From positions 1-53,188 of the forward strand of contig JBFXDI010000010.1 in assembly GCA_050181295.1 (NCBI GenBank): a stretch of 53,188 nt of DNA, written 5' to 3'. Of the stretch, positions 16,331-24,495 are shown piece by piece. The translations under genes were made by a program, and so were the position numbers. Positions within the stretch are counted from its first letter, which is position 1; the number at the start of each line of letters is the position of its first letter. The notes beneath the pieces are model-generated. The model ran no database searches. It saw only the letters and a list, made by a program, of their open reading frames with translations, and was not told the origin of the DNA. This stretch comes from JBFXDI01 sp050181295 (GTDB lineage Bacteria > Pseudomonadota > Alphaproteobacteria > Rhizobiales > Aestuariivirgaceae).

Positions 16331-16552
16331 ATGAAAGAGAACATCCACCCCGCCTATCACACGATCAACGTCGTGATGACCGACGGAACCACCTTCCAGA
16401 CCCGCTCCACCTGGGGCGAGGAAGGCCAGACCCTGCAGCTCGACATCGATCCGAAGTCGCATCCGGCCTGGACCGGCGGCAACCAGCAGCTCGTCGACCG
16501 CGGCGGCCGCGTCAGCCGCTTCAACCAGAAATTCGGCTTCCTGAAGAAGTAG
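16331..16552 (+). CDS. rpmE: 50S ribosomal protein L31
   Basis: A 73-residue protein with the L31 pattern MKENIHPAYHTINVVMTDGT, followed by STWGEEGQTLQLDIDPKSHP and AWTGGNQQLVDRGGRVSRF. It contains no cysteine, so it is the zinc-independent (C-minus) form in the long alphaproteobacterial version of L31. Start 16331 follows a GAGAAAGACG leader. It is divergent from the ABC exporter and followed by a palindromic repeat. Confidence 0.95.
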   Translation: MKENIHPAYHTINVVMTDGTTFQTRSTWGEEGQTLQLDIDPKSHPAWTGGNQQLVDRGGRVSRFNQKFGFLKK

Positions 16553-16579
16553 ATCTCGCCCCGAGCGAAGCCCGATGCG

Positions 16580-16657
16580 CCATGGCCGGCCTTTAAGCCG
16601 GCCATCCTTTTTCTGTTCCCGCAGTTCATGGATCGCCGGGTCAGGCCCGGCAAAGAC
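16580..16657. repeat. Two-part palindromic intergenic repeat (copy 3)
   Basis: CATGGCCGGC..GCCGGCCATCC followed by GATCGCCGGGTCAGGCCCGGCAAAGAC. It is located between convergent rpmE and rcdA. Confidence 0.88.
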
Positions 16658-16679
16658 GCATCCGCATCCTGGATGCTTC

Positions 16680-17228
16680 TCAGCTCGCCTCGGAGCGGGC
16701 GCGGGTAAAGAATTCCTCGATCCGCGTGATGTGCTTGGCCACCTGGTTGTGGCCGGCCGCCGGCTTCGTCTCGGCGTCCGCCAGCATGACGTCGAGCTTC
16801 AGGATGCGCTCGTGCAACGTGAGGCTTCGCTGCACCAGCGCCTTGAGCCCGGTCGGGATCTGCTCGGCCCCGCGCAACGGGTAGCCGGCCCCGATCTCGG
16901 TCAGGTTGATGCGATGCTTCTCGGAGCGCGCCGCTTCCTTGGTGAGCTCGCCGGCGCTGATCGCCCGCTGCATCAGGAGCCAGGAGGCGAGCTGCATGAG
17001 CCTCGTCGTGAGCCGCATACTTTCCGTTGCGTAGGCGATCGAGCCGTGACGGTCGAGCATACGGGCATCCAGCCGCCCCTGCCCGTCGAGGTAGTTCGCG
17101 GTCTCCTCGACCAGCCCCATGCCTTCCTGGAACACTTCGCTGAACCGGTCCGAGTTCGTGAATCGCGTCATGAAGTCGACCAGGGGATCATGCCCTGGAA
17201 GAACCGCGTGTTTCCCGGAATCGGTCAT
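16680..17228 (-). CDS. rcdA: RcdA-like (DUF1465) regulator of CtrA degradation, 182 aa
   Basis: The segment EVFQEGMGLVEETANYLDGQ and the block YATESMRLTTRLMQLASWLL are diagnostic of DUF1465/RcdA. In Caulobacter RcdA is an adaptor that helps the ClpXP protease destroy the cell-cycle master regulator CtrA. The protein is all-helical with no membrane segment. Start 17228 (MTDSGKHAV) has a GAGGGGA ribosome site. Upstream on the same strand lie a candidate small RNA with a strong terminator and the DUF1192 gene, so rcdA should have its own promoter in 17229-17370. Confidence 0.88.
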   Translation of the reverse strand: MTDSGKHAVLPGHDPLVDFMTRFTNSDRFSEVFQEGMGLVEETANYLDGQGRLDARMLDRHGSIAYATESMRLTTRLMQLASWLLMQRAISAGELTKEAARSEKHRINLTEIGAGYPLRGAEQIPTGLKALVQRSLTLHERILKLDVMLADAETKPAAGHNQVAKHITRIEEFFTRARSEAS

Positions 17229-17374
17229 GCTCGATAATCCCCTCGCCCGCACAAACCCACCACTCACGCCGAGCTTTGACGATGATGAGGCCCATGCCGA
17301 TTCCGGTCAATATGGCCCACGCCCCACGTGGATAACTAGCTATGAGCAATTCGGGTGCCATGACGGCGTCCCGA

Positions 17375-17404
17375 GAAAAAAGAGCCGCGGGGATGCCGCG
17401 GCTC
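17375..17404 (-). terminator. Factor-independent terminator
   Basis: Minus strand: perfect 9-base stem GAGCCGCGG / CCGCGGCTC with a 5-base loop (17382-17404), followed by a run of six T (plus-strand A run 17376-17381). It ends the candidate small RNA and would also stop read-through from the DUF1192 gene toward rcdA. Confidence 0.9.
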
Positions 17405-17475
17405 GAAGTTTTAACAGGGAGGCGTCAAACAGAGTGGACAGGAGCCACTCGGGGAATCCAGATGACTGGATTACG
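17375..17475 (-). ncRNA. Candidate trans-acting small RNA, three hairpins with anti-Shine-Dalgarno loops
   Basis: Reading the minus strand downward there are three successive hairpins. The first is AATCCAG-TCAT-CTGGATT (17472-17455). The second is GAGTGG-CTCCTGT-CCACTC (17450-17432), whose loop carries CTCCT. A single-stranded linker containing CCTCCC (near 17416-17424) then leads to the GC-rich terminator hairpin with its U tract. The unpaired CTCCT and CCTCCC could pair with ribosome binding sites. The architecture recalls rhizobial Hfq-dependent RNAs of the AbcR (alpha-r15) type, but that match is from memory and unverified. No open reading frame explains the region. The 5' end is approximate. 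Confidence 0.7.
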
Positions 17476-17499
17476 TTAACGAATATGCACCTGGAGCTG

Positions 17500-17515
17500 T
17501 TACCAAATAGTTAAC
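17500..17515 (-). promoter_or_regulatory. CtrA-box-like element upstream of the small RNA
   Basis: The plus strand reads TTAC-N7-TTAAC, one mismatch from the CtrA consensus TTAA-N7-TTAAC. It is centred about 33 bases upstream of the proposed small RNA start, where CtrA activators usually overlap the -35. GANTC (CcrM) sites lie at 17454-17458 and 17520-17524. The element is AT-rich in an otherwise GC-rich window. Confidence 0.4.
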
Positions 17516-17604
17516 AAACGAATCGTTTAGATTGAAAATGTCGTAAAAGGCGATCGAGATCGACTTTTTGTCGAGAGTTTGCAGCGCGTTGGCGAAGCAG
17601 TGAC

Positions 17605-17790
17605 TCAGAGTTTGAAGGCCGAGGCCGCAAGATCCCGGCTCGAACGCTTCGCTTCGACAGTCTTCCGGATGCGGTCGATCTCGCCTTCGAGGGTGGTGAT
17701 TCGGCTCTCCAGTTCGTCGAGCGACAGCATCGCCAGATCCTCGCCGATGACGATTCCGGGTTTGGGCTTCGGCCTGTCGTCCGGGTCCAT
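17605..17790 (-). CDS. DUF1192 small protein, 61 aa
   Basis: The protein MDPDDRPKPKPGIVIGEDLA, then LSLDELESRITTLEGEIDRI and ending in SSRDLAASAFKL, matches the DUF1192 pattern: an acidic start, one short coiled coil, and a basic SRxxADxFFK-like end. It is cytosolic and its function is unknown. Start 17790 has a GGAGG site 6 bases upstream. It is divergent from the quinone oxidoreductase, with 75 bases between the starts. Confidence 0.85.
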   Translation of the reverse strand: MDPDDRPKPKPGIVIGEDLAMLSLDELESRITTLEGEIDRIRKTVEAKRSSRDLAASAFKL

Positions 17791-17865
17791 GCAAGCCTCC
17801 TTCGTCGGTTGCCACCACCTTCCCCCGCCTATAGTGGAACAGGTCTTTACGGGAGGCAAAGCTCC

Positions 17866-18855
17866 ATGACCGACACGATGACCGCCATCGGAATCGAATC
17901 ACCCGGCGGGCCCGAGGTGCTGAAACCGGTGAAACTGCCTCGACCCGCACCGAAGGAAGGGGAGGTTCTGGTCAAGGTCGCGGCGGCCGGCGTCAATCGT
18001 CCGGACGTGCTGCAGCGGAAGGGCGGCTACCCCCCTCCTCCCGGCGCGCCGGAGACGCCGGGCCTCGAGATCGCGGGCGAGGTCGTGGCGCTCGGAGCGG
18101 GGACGTCACGCTATCGGATTGGCGACAAGATCTGCGCTCTGGTGGCGGGCGGAGGCTATGCCGAATACTGCGCGGTGGCCGAGGCGAATGCGCTGCCCGT
18201 TCCGAAAGGCCTGACGCTTGCCGAGGCGGCGGCGATCCCGGAGACCTTCTTCACCGTATGGACCAATGTGTTCGAGCGGGGCGCGCTGAAGAGAGGCGAG
18301 ACCTTGCTCGTGCACGGCGGATCGAGCGGCATCGGCACCACCGCCGTCATGCTCGGCGCCGCGATGGGCGCCCGCGTCTTCGCGACTGCCGGATCGGACG
18401 AGAAGTGCCGTGCCTGCGAGGCGCTGGGCGCGGAGCGGGCCATCAACTACCGCAGCGAGGATTTCGCGGATGTCGTTCTCGCCGCCACCGGCAAGAAGGG
18501 CGCCGACGTCGTTCTCGACATGGTGGGCGGCGACTATATCGCAAAGAACATCAAGGTCGCGGCGCGCGACGGGCGCATCGTCAACATCGCCTATCTGAAC
18601 GGCTCGAAGGCCGAGGTCGACTTCCTGCCCGTCATGCTGAAGCGCCTGACGCTCACGGGCTCGACGCTGCGCATCCGGCCCGTCGCCGAGAAGGCGAAGA
18701 TCGCCGAGGCGCTGGAGAAGCATGTCTGGCCGCTGATCGAGGAAGGCAAGGTGAAGCCGCAGCTCTTCCGGACCTTCCCGCTCAAGGACGCAGCCGCCGC
18801 CCACGCGCTCATGGAATCGAGCGCGCATATCGGGAAAATCGTGCTGGAGATTTGA
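17866..18855 (+). CDS. NAD(P)H-quinone oxidoreductase, zinc-free MDR (PIG3/QOR) family, 329 aa
   Basis: MDR-superfamily fold with an N-terminal GroES-like half (VKVAAAGVNRPDVLQRKGGY, PPPPGAPETPGLEIAGEVVA) and a nucleotide-binding half with VHGGSSGIGTTAVMLGAAMG. It has no structural or catalytic zinc cysteines, and the sequence follows the TP53I3/PIG3 quinone oxidoreductase group. It reduces quinones with NADPH in the cytosol. Start 17866 has GGGAGG upstream and is favoured over an in-frame start at 17809. It is divergent from the DUF1192 gene. Confidence 0.88.
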   Translation: MTDTMTAIGIESPGGPEVLKPVKLPRPAPKEGEVLVKVAAAGVNRPDVLQRKGGYPPPPGAPETPGLEIAGEVVALGAGTSRYRIGDKICALVAGGGYAEYCAVAEANALPVPKGLTLAEAAAIPETFFTVWTNVFERGALKRGETLLVHGGSSGIGTTAVMLGAAMGARVFATAGSDEKCRACEALGAERAINYRSEDFADVVLAATGKKGADVVLDMVGGDYIAKNIKVAARDGRIVNIAYLNGSKAEVDFLPVMLKRLTLTGSTLRIRPVAEKAKIAEALEKHVWPLIEEGKVKPQLFRTFPLKDAAAAHALMESSAHIGKIVLEI

Positions 18856-18866
18856 GAGCCGTCGGA

Positions 18867-18920
18867 GGGGCGGCGCCCCGCCGCCCCAGGGAAGGTGCGC
18901 GAGGACGCGCACCCTCCGAT
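18867..18920. repeat. GC-rich inverted repeats, second family
   Basis: GGGGCGGC..GCCGCCCC followed by GGTGCGCGAGGACGCGCACCCTCCG. The latter unit recurs in the opposite orientation near 29640 (CGGAGGGTGCGCGCCCTCGCGCACC). It lies between convergent qor-like and gst-like genes. Confidence 0.75.
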
Positions 18921-18932
18921 GGGACCTGTCGA

Positions 18933-19544
18933 CTACTTCACCAGCCCCTCGGCCTTGAGCGCCTCCTGCACCTTCGGCCGCGAGGCGACGCGCTCGAGAT
19001 ACTTCGAGATGTTCGGCCACTGAGCCATGTCGATGCCGACGAACTTGCCCCAGCCGAGCACGGTGAAGAGATAGGCGTCGGCGACGGTGAAATTCTTACC
19101 GAGGACGAAGTCGTTCTTGGCGAGATGGTCGTCGAGGATTTTCGCGTTGAGCGTCGAGAAGCGCTCCTTCACCACCGCCTTGTAGTCCTCGGGCATCTTC
19201 GGGTTGAAGAGACCGCCGAGGGCCTTGTGAACCTCGGTGGAGATGTAGTTCAGCCACTCCTGAAGCCGCACGCGCTCCATCGTCCCGGCCTTGGGCGCGA
19301 GCGCCCCGTCGCCCTTCTGGTCGGCGAGGTACTGGACGATTGCCGGGCCTTCCGTGAGCCTCTCGCCCGAGTCGAGCTCGAGCATCGGCACGTAGCCCTT
19401 GGGATTGATCTTGTAGTAATCCTCGCCGGATGCTGTCTTGTGGGTCTTGGTGTCGACCTTGACGAGATCGAACTTCTGGCCGGTCTCGCGCAGCACGATG
19501 TGCGGCGAGAGCGAGCAGGCGCCGGGGCTGTAGTAAAGCTTCAT
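18933..19544 (-). CDS. Glutathione S-transferase, beta class, 203 aa
   Basis: The N-terminus MKLYYSPGACSLSPHIVLRE holds the beta-class Cys10 in SPGACSLSPHI. The thioredoxin-fold part continues with NPKGYVPMLELDSGERLTEG and PAIVQYLAD, and the all-helical C-terminal domain carries FVLGKNFTVADAYLF, the conserved GST hydrophobic-core block. It conjugates or reduces electrophiles with glutathione in the cytosol. Start 19544 has an AAGGA upstream. It is divergent from a MarR regulator, which probably controls it. Confidence 0.92.
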   Translation of the reverse strand: MKLYYSPGACSLSPHIVLRETGQKFDLVKVDTKTHKTASGEDYYKINPKGYVPMLELDSGERLTEGPAIVQYLADQKGDGALAPKAGTMERVRLQEWLNYISTEVHKALGGLFNPKMPEDYKAVVKERFSTLNAKILDDHLAKNDFVLGKNFTVADAYLFTVLGWGKFVGIDMAQWPNISKYLERVASRPKVQEALKAEGLVK

Positions 19545-19587
19545 GCGTAATATCCTTGCTTGCTGACCGTAGGGGTCTTGCCAATCC

Positions 19588-19631
19588 ATGCATCTGCATC
19601 TATAAGGAAGAGAACATGCAGTTGCAAGCAT
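19588..19631. promoter_or_regulatory. Candidate MarR operators between gst-like and marR-like genes
   Basis: Two related dyads, ATGCATCTGCAT (19588-19599) and ATGCAGTTGCAAGCAT (19616-19631), lie in the 103-base divergent intergenic region. Their spacing of roughly three helical turns suits two MarR dimers. This is inferred from symmetry and position only. Confidence 0.5.
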
Positions 19632-19647
19632 CTTCGCCGGAACGGGA

Positions 19648-20115
19648 ATGAGCGACACCCGATCTGCCGATCGCCTGCCGCGGCCCTGTCCCGACACGGT
19701 GGACGCGTGGGCGCAGCTTCTGAGGGCGAGCCAGAAGCTCCTGAAGCGCGTCGAGGCCGACTTGAAGCGCGCGGACCTGCCGCCCCTCTCCTGGTACGAC
19801 GTGCTGCGCGAGCTAGACGCGGCCGAGGGAAGGCGCCTCCACCAGTTCGAGATCGAAGCGCAGACCGCAATGACGCAGTACAACCTTTCCCGCCTGCTCG
19901 ACCGGCTGGAGACGCAGGAACTGGTGCGCCGCGACGGCTGTCCCAATGACCGCCGCGCCAATTTCGTGAGTCTCACGCCCGCCGGCCGCAGGCTCAAGAC
20001 TCGCATGTGGGAAGTCTACGAGCAATCGATCGCGCGCCATTTCGGCTGCGCGCTCGCCGGCGCTGAGGCGCGCAGCCTCGCCGCGCTCCTGCGCCCGATC
20101 ACAGCCGGGAATTAG
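19648..20115 (+). CDS. MarR-family transcriptional regulator, 155 aa
   Basis: The winged-helix core shows PLSWYDVLRELDAAEGRRLH, then MTQYNLSRLLDRLETQELVRRD, the wing GCPNDRRANFVSLTPAGRRL and a C-terminal dimerisation helix. PNDRRAN in place of the usual DxRxxx is a normal MarR wing variant. It is divergent from the glutathione transferase gene and probably represses it and itself until a phenolic or electrophilic ligand binds. The start at 19648 (GAACGGGAATG) is 104 bases from the divergent start. Confidence 0.88.
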   Translation: MSDTRSADRLPRPCPDTVDAWAQLLRASQKLLKRVEADLKRADLPPLSWYDVLRELDAAEGRRLHQFEIEAQTAMTQYNLSRLLDRLETQELVRRDGCPNDRRANFVSLTPAGRRLKTRMWEVYEQSIARHFGCALAGAEARSLAALLRPITAGN

Positions 20116-20133
20116 GGTTGCACCGCCTGACGC

Positions 20134-20208
20134 GTCATGGCCGGGCCCAACCCGGCCATCCTCTTTCCGGGCGATGAAAGGATCACCGGGTCAAGCCCGG
20201 TGATGTCG
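20134..20208. repeat. Two-part palindromic intergenic repeat (copy 4)
   Basis: GTCATGGCCGGGCCCAACCCGGCCATCC then GGATCACCGGGTCAAGCCCGGTGATGTC. It lies between the convergent marR-like gene and the DAO-type oxidase gene. Confidence 0.88.
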
Positions 20209-20224
20209 AGGGAAAGGTCGAGAC

Positions 20225-21514
20225 TCACGCGTCGTTGCGCGCCATCCAGCGGATGGCGAGCGGCACGAACCAGGGATTGCCGGTGTAGAACGGGATGGAG
20301 GGCAGCGGCCGCTCCAGGAAGGCCGTGTGCTCGATCTTCTCGCCGAGGATATGGCGCGCCACCTGCCTGCCGAACCACGTGCCCATCGGCACGCCGGCGA
20401 AGCAGTAGCCGCCGGCGTAGTGAACGCCCTCGTGCACGCCCCAGTGCGGGTCGAGGTCGCGCGTGCCGGAGCAGCGGCCGGTCCAGACATTGTCGATCCG
20501 GACATTGGCGAGCGAGGGGAAGGTACGGGCGAGGCGGTCGCGCAGCATCTCTCCCATGCGCGGCAACTCTATGCGCGGCCCCGTCAGGGCGCAGATCATG
20601 ATCCGCTTCGGATCATCCGGCGCGCGGCGGAAGGAATCGACGTTAAAATTCCAGTCGAGAAAGGTGCGGTCTCCGGGCAGGAGACGCGCCACGGTCTCCT
20701 CCGGCATCTGCTCGGTCGTCGCCACATAGGCGTCGAAAGGGACGAGCCGGCGATTGAGGAAGCGCACGCCCGGCCCCGAATAGCCGTTGGTCGCCAGAAG
20801 GACGTTGCGCGCCTCGACCGGTCCCCGCGCCGTCTTGACGGTGATGCGGCCCTCGCCGGGCCGGACGTCGGTCACCTCGGTATGGGCATACACCGTCGCG
20901 CCCGCGCGTTCCGTAGCGGCGAGCAGGCCCTGATGGTAGAGGCCGGGATGCACGCCCGCCATGTCGGGGATGAGGACACCGCCGAGAAAGCGCTCCGTGT
21001 CGATCTCGGACGGCTGGTCGGCCTTCTCCACGACATGGAACTCTTCGCCGAGATGGGTCTTCCTGAGCCCGAACTCCTTCAGGAGATTGTTCCGCTGCCC
21101 TGGCGTCACAGCGAGGATCAGCCGCCCCTGGCGCCGGAGCCGGCAGTCGATGTTCTCGGATTCGACAACTTCGAACACCGAGTCGTAGGCCGCGCGGGTC
21201 TCCCTGTAGACGCGCACTGCGCGGTCGAGGCCCTCATGCGCGAGGATGTCGCCGAACATATGTTTCAGCGTGCGACCGACGAAGCCGAAGTTTCGCGTGC
21301 TGGCGCCCCAGCCGGGCTCCTTCGCCTCGAGGACCGACACGGAGCGGCCGGCGCGCGCCAGATGCAGCGCCGCAGAGAGGCCCGTGAAGCCCGATCCCAC
21401 GATGGCCACGTCGCATTTCGAAGGAAGGTCTCGGACGGGCCTGTCGCGCAGAGGCGCGGCACGCCACCAGTAGGGATCGAGCTGGGCGTTGGGCGCGAGC
21501 ACTGACGTATTCAA
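20225..21514 (-). CDS. FAD-dependent amine/amino-acid oxidase, DAO family (PuuB-like), 429 aa
   Basis: The Rossmann dinucleotide motif VAIVGSGFTGLSAALHLARA (residues about 36-55), then VLEAKEPGWGASTRNFGFVG and a C-terminal GVHYAGGYCFAGVPMGTW define a DAO-superfamily oxidase. The N-terminal YWWRAAPLRDRP segment and the GASTRNFGF motif resemble gamma-glutamylputrescine oxidases and related glycine/sarcosine-type oxidases. It oxidises a C-N bond using FAD. The true substrate is not visible from sequence. It is bounded by palindromic repeats on both sides, so it is probably transcribed alone. Confidence 0.82.
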   Translation of the reverse strand: MNTSVLAPNAQLDPYWWRAAPLRDRPVRDLPSKCDVAIVGSGFTGLSAALHLARAGRSVSVLEAKEPGWGASTRNFGFVGRTLKHMFGDILAHEGLDRAVRVYRETRAAYDSVFEVVESENIDCRLRRQGRLILAVTPGQRNNLLKEFGLRKTHLGEEFHVVEKADQPSEIDTERFLGGVLIPDMAGVHPGLYHQGLLAATERAGATVYAHTEVTDVRPGEGRITVKTARGPVEARNVLLATNGYSGPGVRFLNRRLVPFDAYVATTEQMPEETVARLLPGDRTFLDWNFNVDSFRRAPDDPKRIMICALTGPRIELPRMGEMLRDRLARTFPSLANVRIDNVWTGRCSGTRDLDPHWGVHEGVHYAGGYCFAGVPMGTWFGRQVARHILGEKIEHTAFLERPLPSIPFYTGNPWFVPLAIRWMARNDA

Positions 21515-21532
21515 ACCTCAACCCTTTCCTTT

Positions 21533-21626
21533 GTCATGGCCCGGCTTGTCCGGGCCACCCAGTAGGCACCTACCACCGGTGCGTACTGGTTCCTCCGGCC
21601 TCGCTGGCGCTCGCCGGAGGATGACA
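21533..21626. repeat. Two-part palindromic intergenic repeat (copy 5, variant)
   Basis: GTCATGGCCCGGCTTGTCCGGGCCACC followed by CCTCCGGCCT..CGCCGGAGGATGAC. It separates the DAO oxidase start from the end of the hydroxyacyl-CoA dehydrogenase gene. Confidence 0.82.
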
Positions 21627-21644
21627 ATTGTTTGGAAGTTCTGC

Positions 21645-22598
21645 CTAAGCCTTCCGCTCGGCATCGACCTTGAGCCAGCGGAAGAGTTCGTCCATGCGCG
21701 ATTTCAAGAGCGCCTTGCCGTCCTTCTTCCTTGCCCAGTCATAGACACCGCGGCCGTTGCTGAAGCCGTTCGCGCCTTCCGCCACGAGCTTGGCGATGCC
21801 CTCGGCCGGCACTGGCGACACGTCGAGGTCGGGCATCAGAGACTTGCCGAAGTGGTACATGGTGTAGAGGCCTCCGACGTCCGCCGACTCGATCGGCCCC
21901 GTAATGCCCACTCGCCGCCCGAAGCTGTTGCGCACCACGGCATCGATGGCTTCCGCACTCGCGGCTCCAGAAGCCCAGAGCGACCAGGCCTCGCGCAGCA
22001 TCGCGAACTGCAGGCGGTTGCCGATAAAACCCTGGATCTCCTTGTCGATCACGACGGGCTCCTTGCCGGCGGCCTTGAGCGCGTCGCAGGTCCATTTTAG
22101 CACGTCAGCCGAGGTCTTTGGTCCGGCGCACACTTCGACCAGCGGGATGAGCTGTGGCGGATACCAGAAATGCGTCGCGATCACGCGCTCCGGGTGCTTG
22201 ACCTTCTCGATAAGGGCGCTTGCCGGCTGCCCGCTTGAGGAGGCGAGCACGGCGGGCGGCGGGCAGATCGAATCGAGCTTTCCGAAGATGTCGAGCTTGA
22301 GGGGCAGGTCTTCCGTCACGGCCTCGATGACAAGGTCGGCGGGCGCGGCGTCCTCTAGCTTCGTGGAAGTACGGATGCGGCCCAGCGTCTTCTCGATGTC
22401 CGCTTCAGCCAGGAGACCATGGGTCACGAAGTCCTTGAGGCTCGAGCGGATGTTGCCGAGCGCTTTCTTGAGGCTCTCATCGTTGCGCCCGACCATCACG
22501 ACCTGGGTGCCCGCCGCCGCGAAGACCTGCGCGACGCCGTGGCCGATGATGCCGTTGCCGATGACGGCGAGCGTCTTCAGTTTTGCCGGTGTCGCCAT
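21645..22598 (-). CDS. 3-hydroxyacyl-CoA dehydrogenase family protein (lambda-crystallin/carnitine dehydrogenase-like), 317 aa
   Basis: The N-terminal NAD site is LAVIGNGIIGHGVAQVFAAAG. It is followed by ADLVIEAVTEDLPLKLDIFG, the SSSGQPAS segment and the catalytic His in VIATHFWYPPQLIPLVEV. The C-terminal half (EIQGFIGNRLQFAMLREA) is the 3HCDH dimerisation domain. At 317 residues with one C-terminal domain, and with FWYPPQLIPLVEV instead of the usual HFFNPxxxMxLVE, it is closer to hydroxy-acid dehydrogenases such as lambda-crystallin or carnitine dehydrogenase than to classical beta-oxidation enzymes. The substrate is unknown. Confidence 0.82.
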   Translation of the reverse strand: MATPAKLKTLAVIGNGIIGHGVAQVFAAAGTQVVMVGRNDESLKKALGNIRSSLKDFVTHGLLAEADIEKTLGRIRTSTKLEDAAPADLVIEAVTEDLPLKLDIFGKLDSICPPPAVLASSSGQPASALIEKVKHPERVIATHFWYPPQLIPLVEVCAGPKTSADVLKWTCDALKAAGKEPVVIDKEIQGFIGNRLQFAMLREAWSLWASGAASAEAIDAVVRNSFGRRVGITGPIESADVGGLYTMYHFGKSLMPDLDVSPVPAEGIAKLVAEGANGFSNGRGVYDWARKKDGKALLKSRMDELFRWLKVDAERKA

Positions 22599-22687
22599 GC
22601 CCCTCCTCCAACCATGCTGCGAGCGAAGGCGCGCAAGCTAGAGCTTATCGGGCTGGCGCTCAACGTGCTTGCGATTGCCCTACACAT

Positions 22688-22785
22688 GTCATGCCCGGAC
22701 TTGTTCCGGGCATCCATGAACACCAGTGGAGCGAGGATCGCGAGGCGCGGTGATCATGGATTGCCGGGTCAAGCCCGGCAATGAC
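22688..22785. repeat. Two-part palindromic intergenic repeat (copy 6)
   Basis: GTCATGCCCGGACTTGTTCCGGGCATCC then GGATTGCCGGGTCAAGCCCGGCAATGAC. It occupies the 217-base gap between the hydroxyacyl-CoA dehydrogenase start and the hutU stop. Confidence 0.9.
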
Positions 22786-22815
22786 GAGGAGGGATTAATT
22801 TTCGGGCACACGCCC

Positions 22816-24495
22816 CTACGCTCCCAGTATCCCCGGCAGGTTAAGCTTGTGCTCCCGCGCGCAGTCGATGGCGATGTCGTAGCCCGCATCGGCATGCCGC
22901 ATGACGCCGCTCGCCGGGTCGTTCCAGAGCACCCGCTCCAGCCGCTGGGCGGCCGATTCGGTTCCATCGGCGACGATCACCATGCCGGCATGCTGCGAAT
23001 AGCCGATGCCGACGCCGCCGCCATGATGCAGCGACACCCAGGTGGCGCCGGAGGCGGTGTTGAGGAGCGCGTTGAGGAGCGGCCAGTCGGAGACGGCGTC
23101 GGAACCATCCTGCATCGCCTCGGTCTCGCGGTTGGGGCTGGCGACCGAGCCTGAATCGAGATGATCGCGGCCGATGACGATCGGCGCCTCGACCTCTCCG
23201 TTCTTCACCATGTCGTTGAAGGCGAGGCCGAGCCGGTGGCGCGTGCCAAGACCGACCCAGCAGATGCGCGCCGGCAGCCCCTGGAACTTGATGCGCGCCT
23301 TGGCCATGTCGAGCCAGTTGTGGAGGTGCGGGTCATCGGGAATGAGCTCCTTCACCCGCGCGTCTGTCTTGTAGATGTCGTCCGGATTGCCCGAGAGCGC
23401 CGCCCAGCGGAAAGGTCCGATCCCGCGGCAGAAGAGCGGGCGGATGTAAGCCGGCACGAAGCCCGGAAAGTCGAAGGCATCCTTCAGTCCCATCTCGAAG
23501 GCCATCTGACGGATGTTGTTGCCGTAGTCGAGCGTCGGCACGCCGGCGCGATGGAGGTCCAGCATCGCCTCGACATGCACCTTCATGGAGGCCTTGGCCG
23601 CGGCTTCCACGGCCTTGGGATCGCTCTGGCGCTTCTCCTCCCACTCGCCGAGCGTCCAGCCCGCCGGCAGGTAGCCGTTGACCGGATCGTGCGCCGAGGT
23701 CTGGTCGGTCAGCACGTCCGGCCGGATGCCGCGCCTCATGATCTCCGGCAGAAGCTCGGCCGCATTGCCGAGCACGCCCACGGAGACGGCCTTGCCGGCC
23801 TTGTGCGCCCGCACCACGATTTCAATCGCCTCGTCCAGGCTCGTCGCCTGCTCGTCGAGATATTTCGTCAAGAGCCGCATCTCGATGCGCGAGGGTTGGC
23901 ACTCGATGGCGATCATCGAGGCCCCGGCCATGGTGGCGGCGAGCGGCTGCGCGCCGCCCATGCCGCCCAGGCCAGCGGTCAGGATCCACTTGCCCTTGAG
24001 GTTGCCCGAGAAATGCTTGCGGCCGACCTCCGCGAAGGTCTCGTAGGTGCCCTGCACGATTCCCTGACTGCCGATATAGATCCAGGAGCCGGCCGTCATC
24101 TGGCCGTACATCATGAGTCCCTTGCGGTCGAGCTCGTGGAACTTCTCCCACGTCCCCCAGTGCGGCACGAGGTTGGAGTTGGCGATCAGCACGCGCGGCG
24201 CGTCCCGGTGCGTGCGGAAGACGCCCACGGGCTTGCCGGACTGGACGAGCAGCGTCTCGTCGTATTCGAGGCCTTTGAGCGAGGCCACGATGCGGTCGAA
24301 GTCCGCCCAGGTGCGCGCCGCCCGCCCGATGCCGCCATAGACAACAAGCTCCTCCGGCCGCTCGGCCACCTCCGCGTCGAGATTGTTCATGAGCATTCGG
24401 AGCGGAGCTTCGGTGAGCCAGCTCCGGGCGCTCAAGGCGGTGCCGATCGGGGCCTTGATGCGGCGAGTGTTGTCGAGGCGCGGCGATGCGGTCAT
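22816..24495 (-). CDS. hutU: Urocanate hydratase
   Basis: The 559-residue protein fits urocanase length. Recognisable blocks are LRMLMNNLDAEVAERPEELV, YGQMTAGSWIYIGSQGIVQG, LTAGLGGMGGAQPLAATMAG (NAD-binding), VLTDQTSAHDPVNGYLPAGW and the active-site Cys segment LFCRGIGPFRWAALSG. It converts urocanate to imidazolone propionate, the second step of histidine breakdown, in the cytosol. Its start overlaps the hutC stop as ATGA, so it is translationally coupled to the repressor gene. Confidence 0.97.
   Translation of the reverse strand: MTASPRLDNTRRIKAPIGTALSARSWLTEAPLRMLMNNLDAEVAERPEELVVYGGIGRAARTWADFDRIVASLKGLEYDETLLVQSGKPVGVFRTHRDAPRVLIANSNLVPHWGTWEKFHELDRKGLMMYGQMTAGSWIYIGSQGIVQGTYETFAEVGRKHFSGNLKGKWILTAGLGGMGGAQPLAATMAGASMIAIECQPSRIEMRLLTKYLDEQATSLDEAIEIVVRAHKAGKAVSVGVLGNAAELLPEIMRRGIRPDVLTDQTSAHDPVNGYLPAGWTLGEWEEKRQSDPKAVEAAAKASMKVHVEAMLDLHRAGVPTLDYGNNIRQMAFEMGLKDAFDFPGFVPAYIRPLFCRGIGPFRWAALSGNPDDIYKTDARVKELIPDDPHLHNWLDMAKARIKFQGLPARICWVGLGTRHRLGLAFNDMVKNGEVEAPIVIGRDHLDSGSVASPNRETEAMQDGSDAVSDWPLLNALLNTASGATWVSLHHGGGVGIGYSQHAGMVIVADGTESAAQRLERVLWNDPASGVMRHADAGYDIAIDCAREHKLNLPGILGA

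Noticed and set aside
16331..16552. Loss of zinc cysteines in L31 as an unusual feature
   Set aside because: Cysteine-free L31 is common in alphaproteobacteria, so it is not remarkable.
20225..22598. DAO oxidase and hydroxyacyl-CoA dehydrogenase as one catabolic operon
   Set aside because: A palindromic repeat and 130 bases separate them and no shared substrate is evident, so joint function is unsupported.
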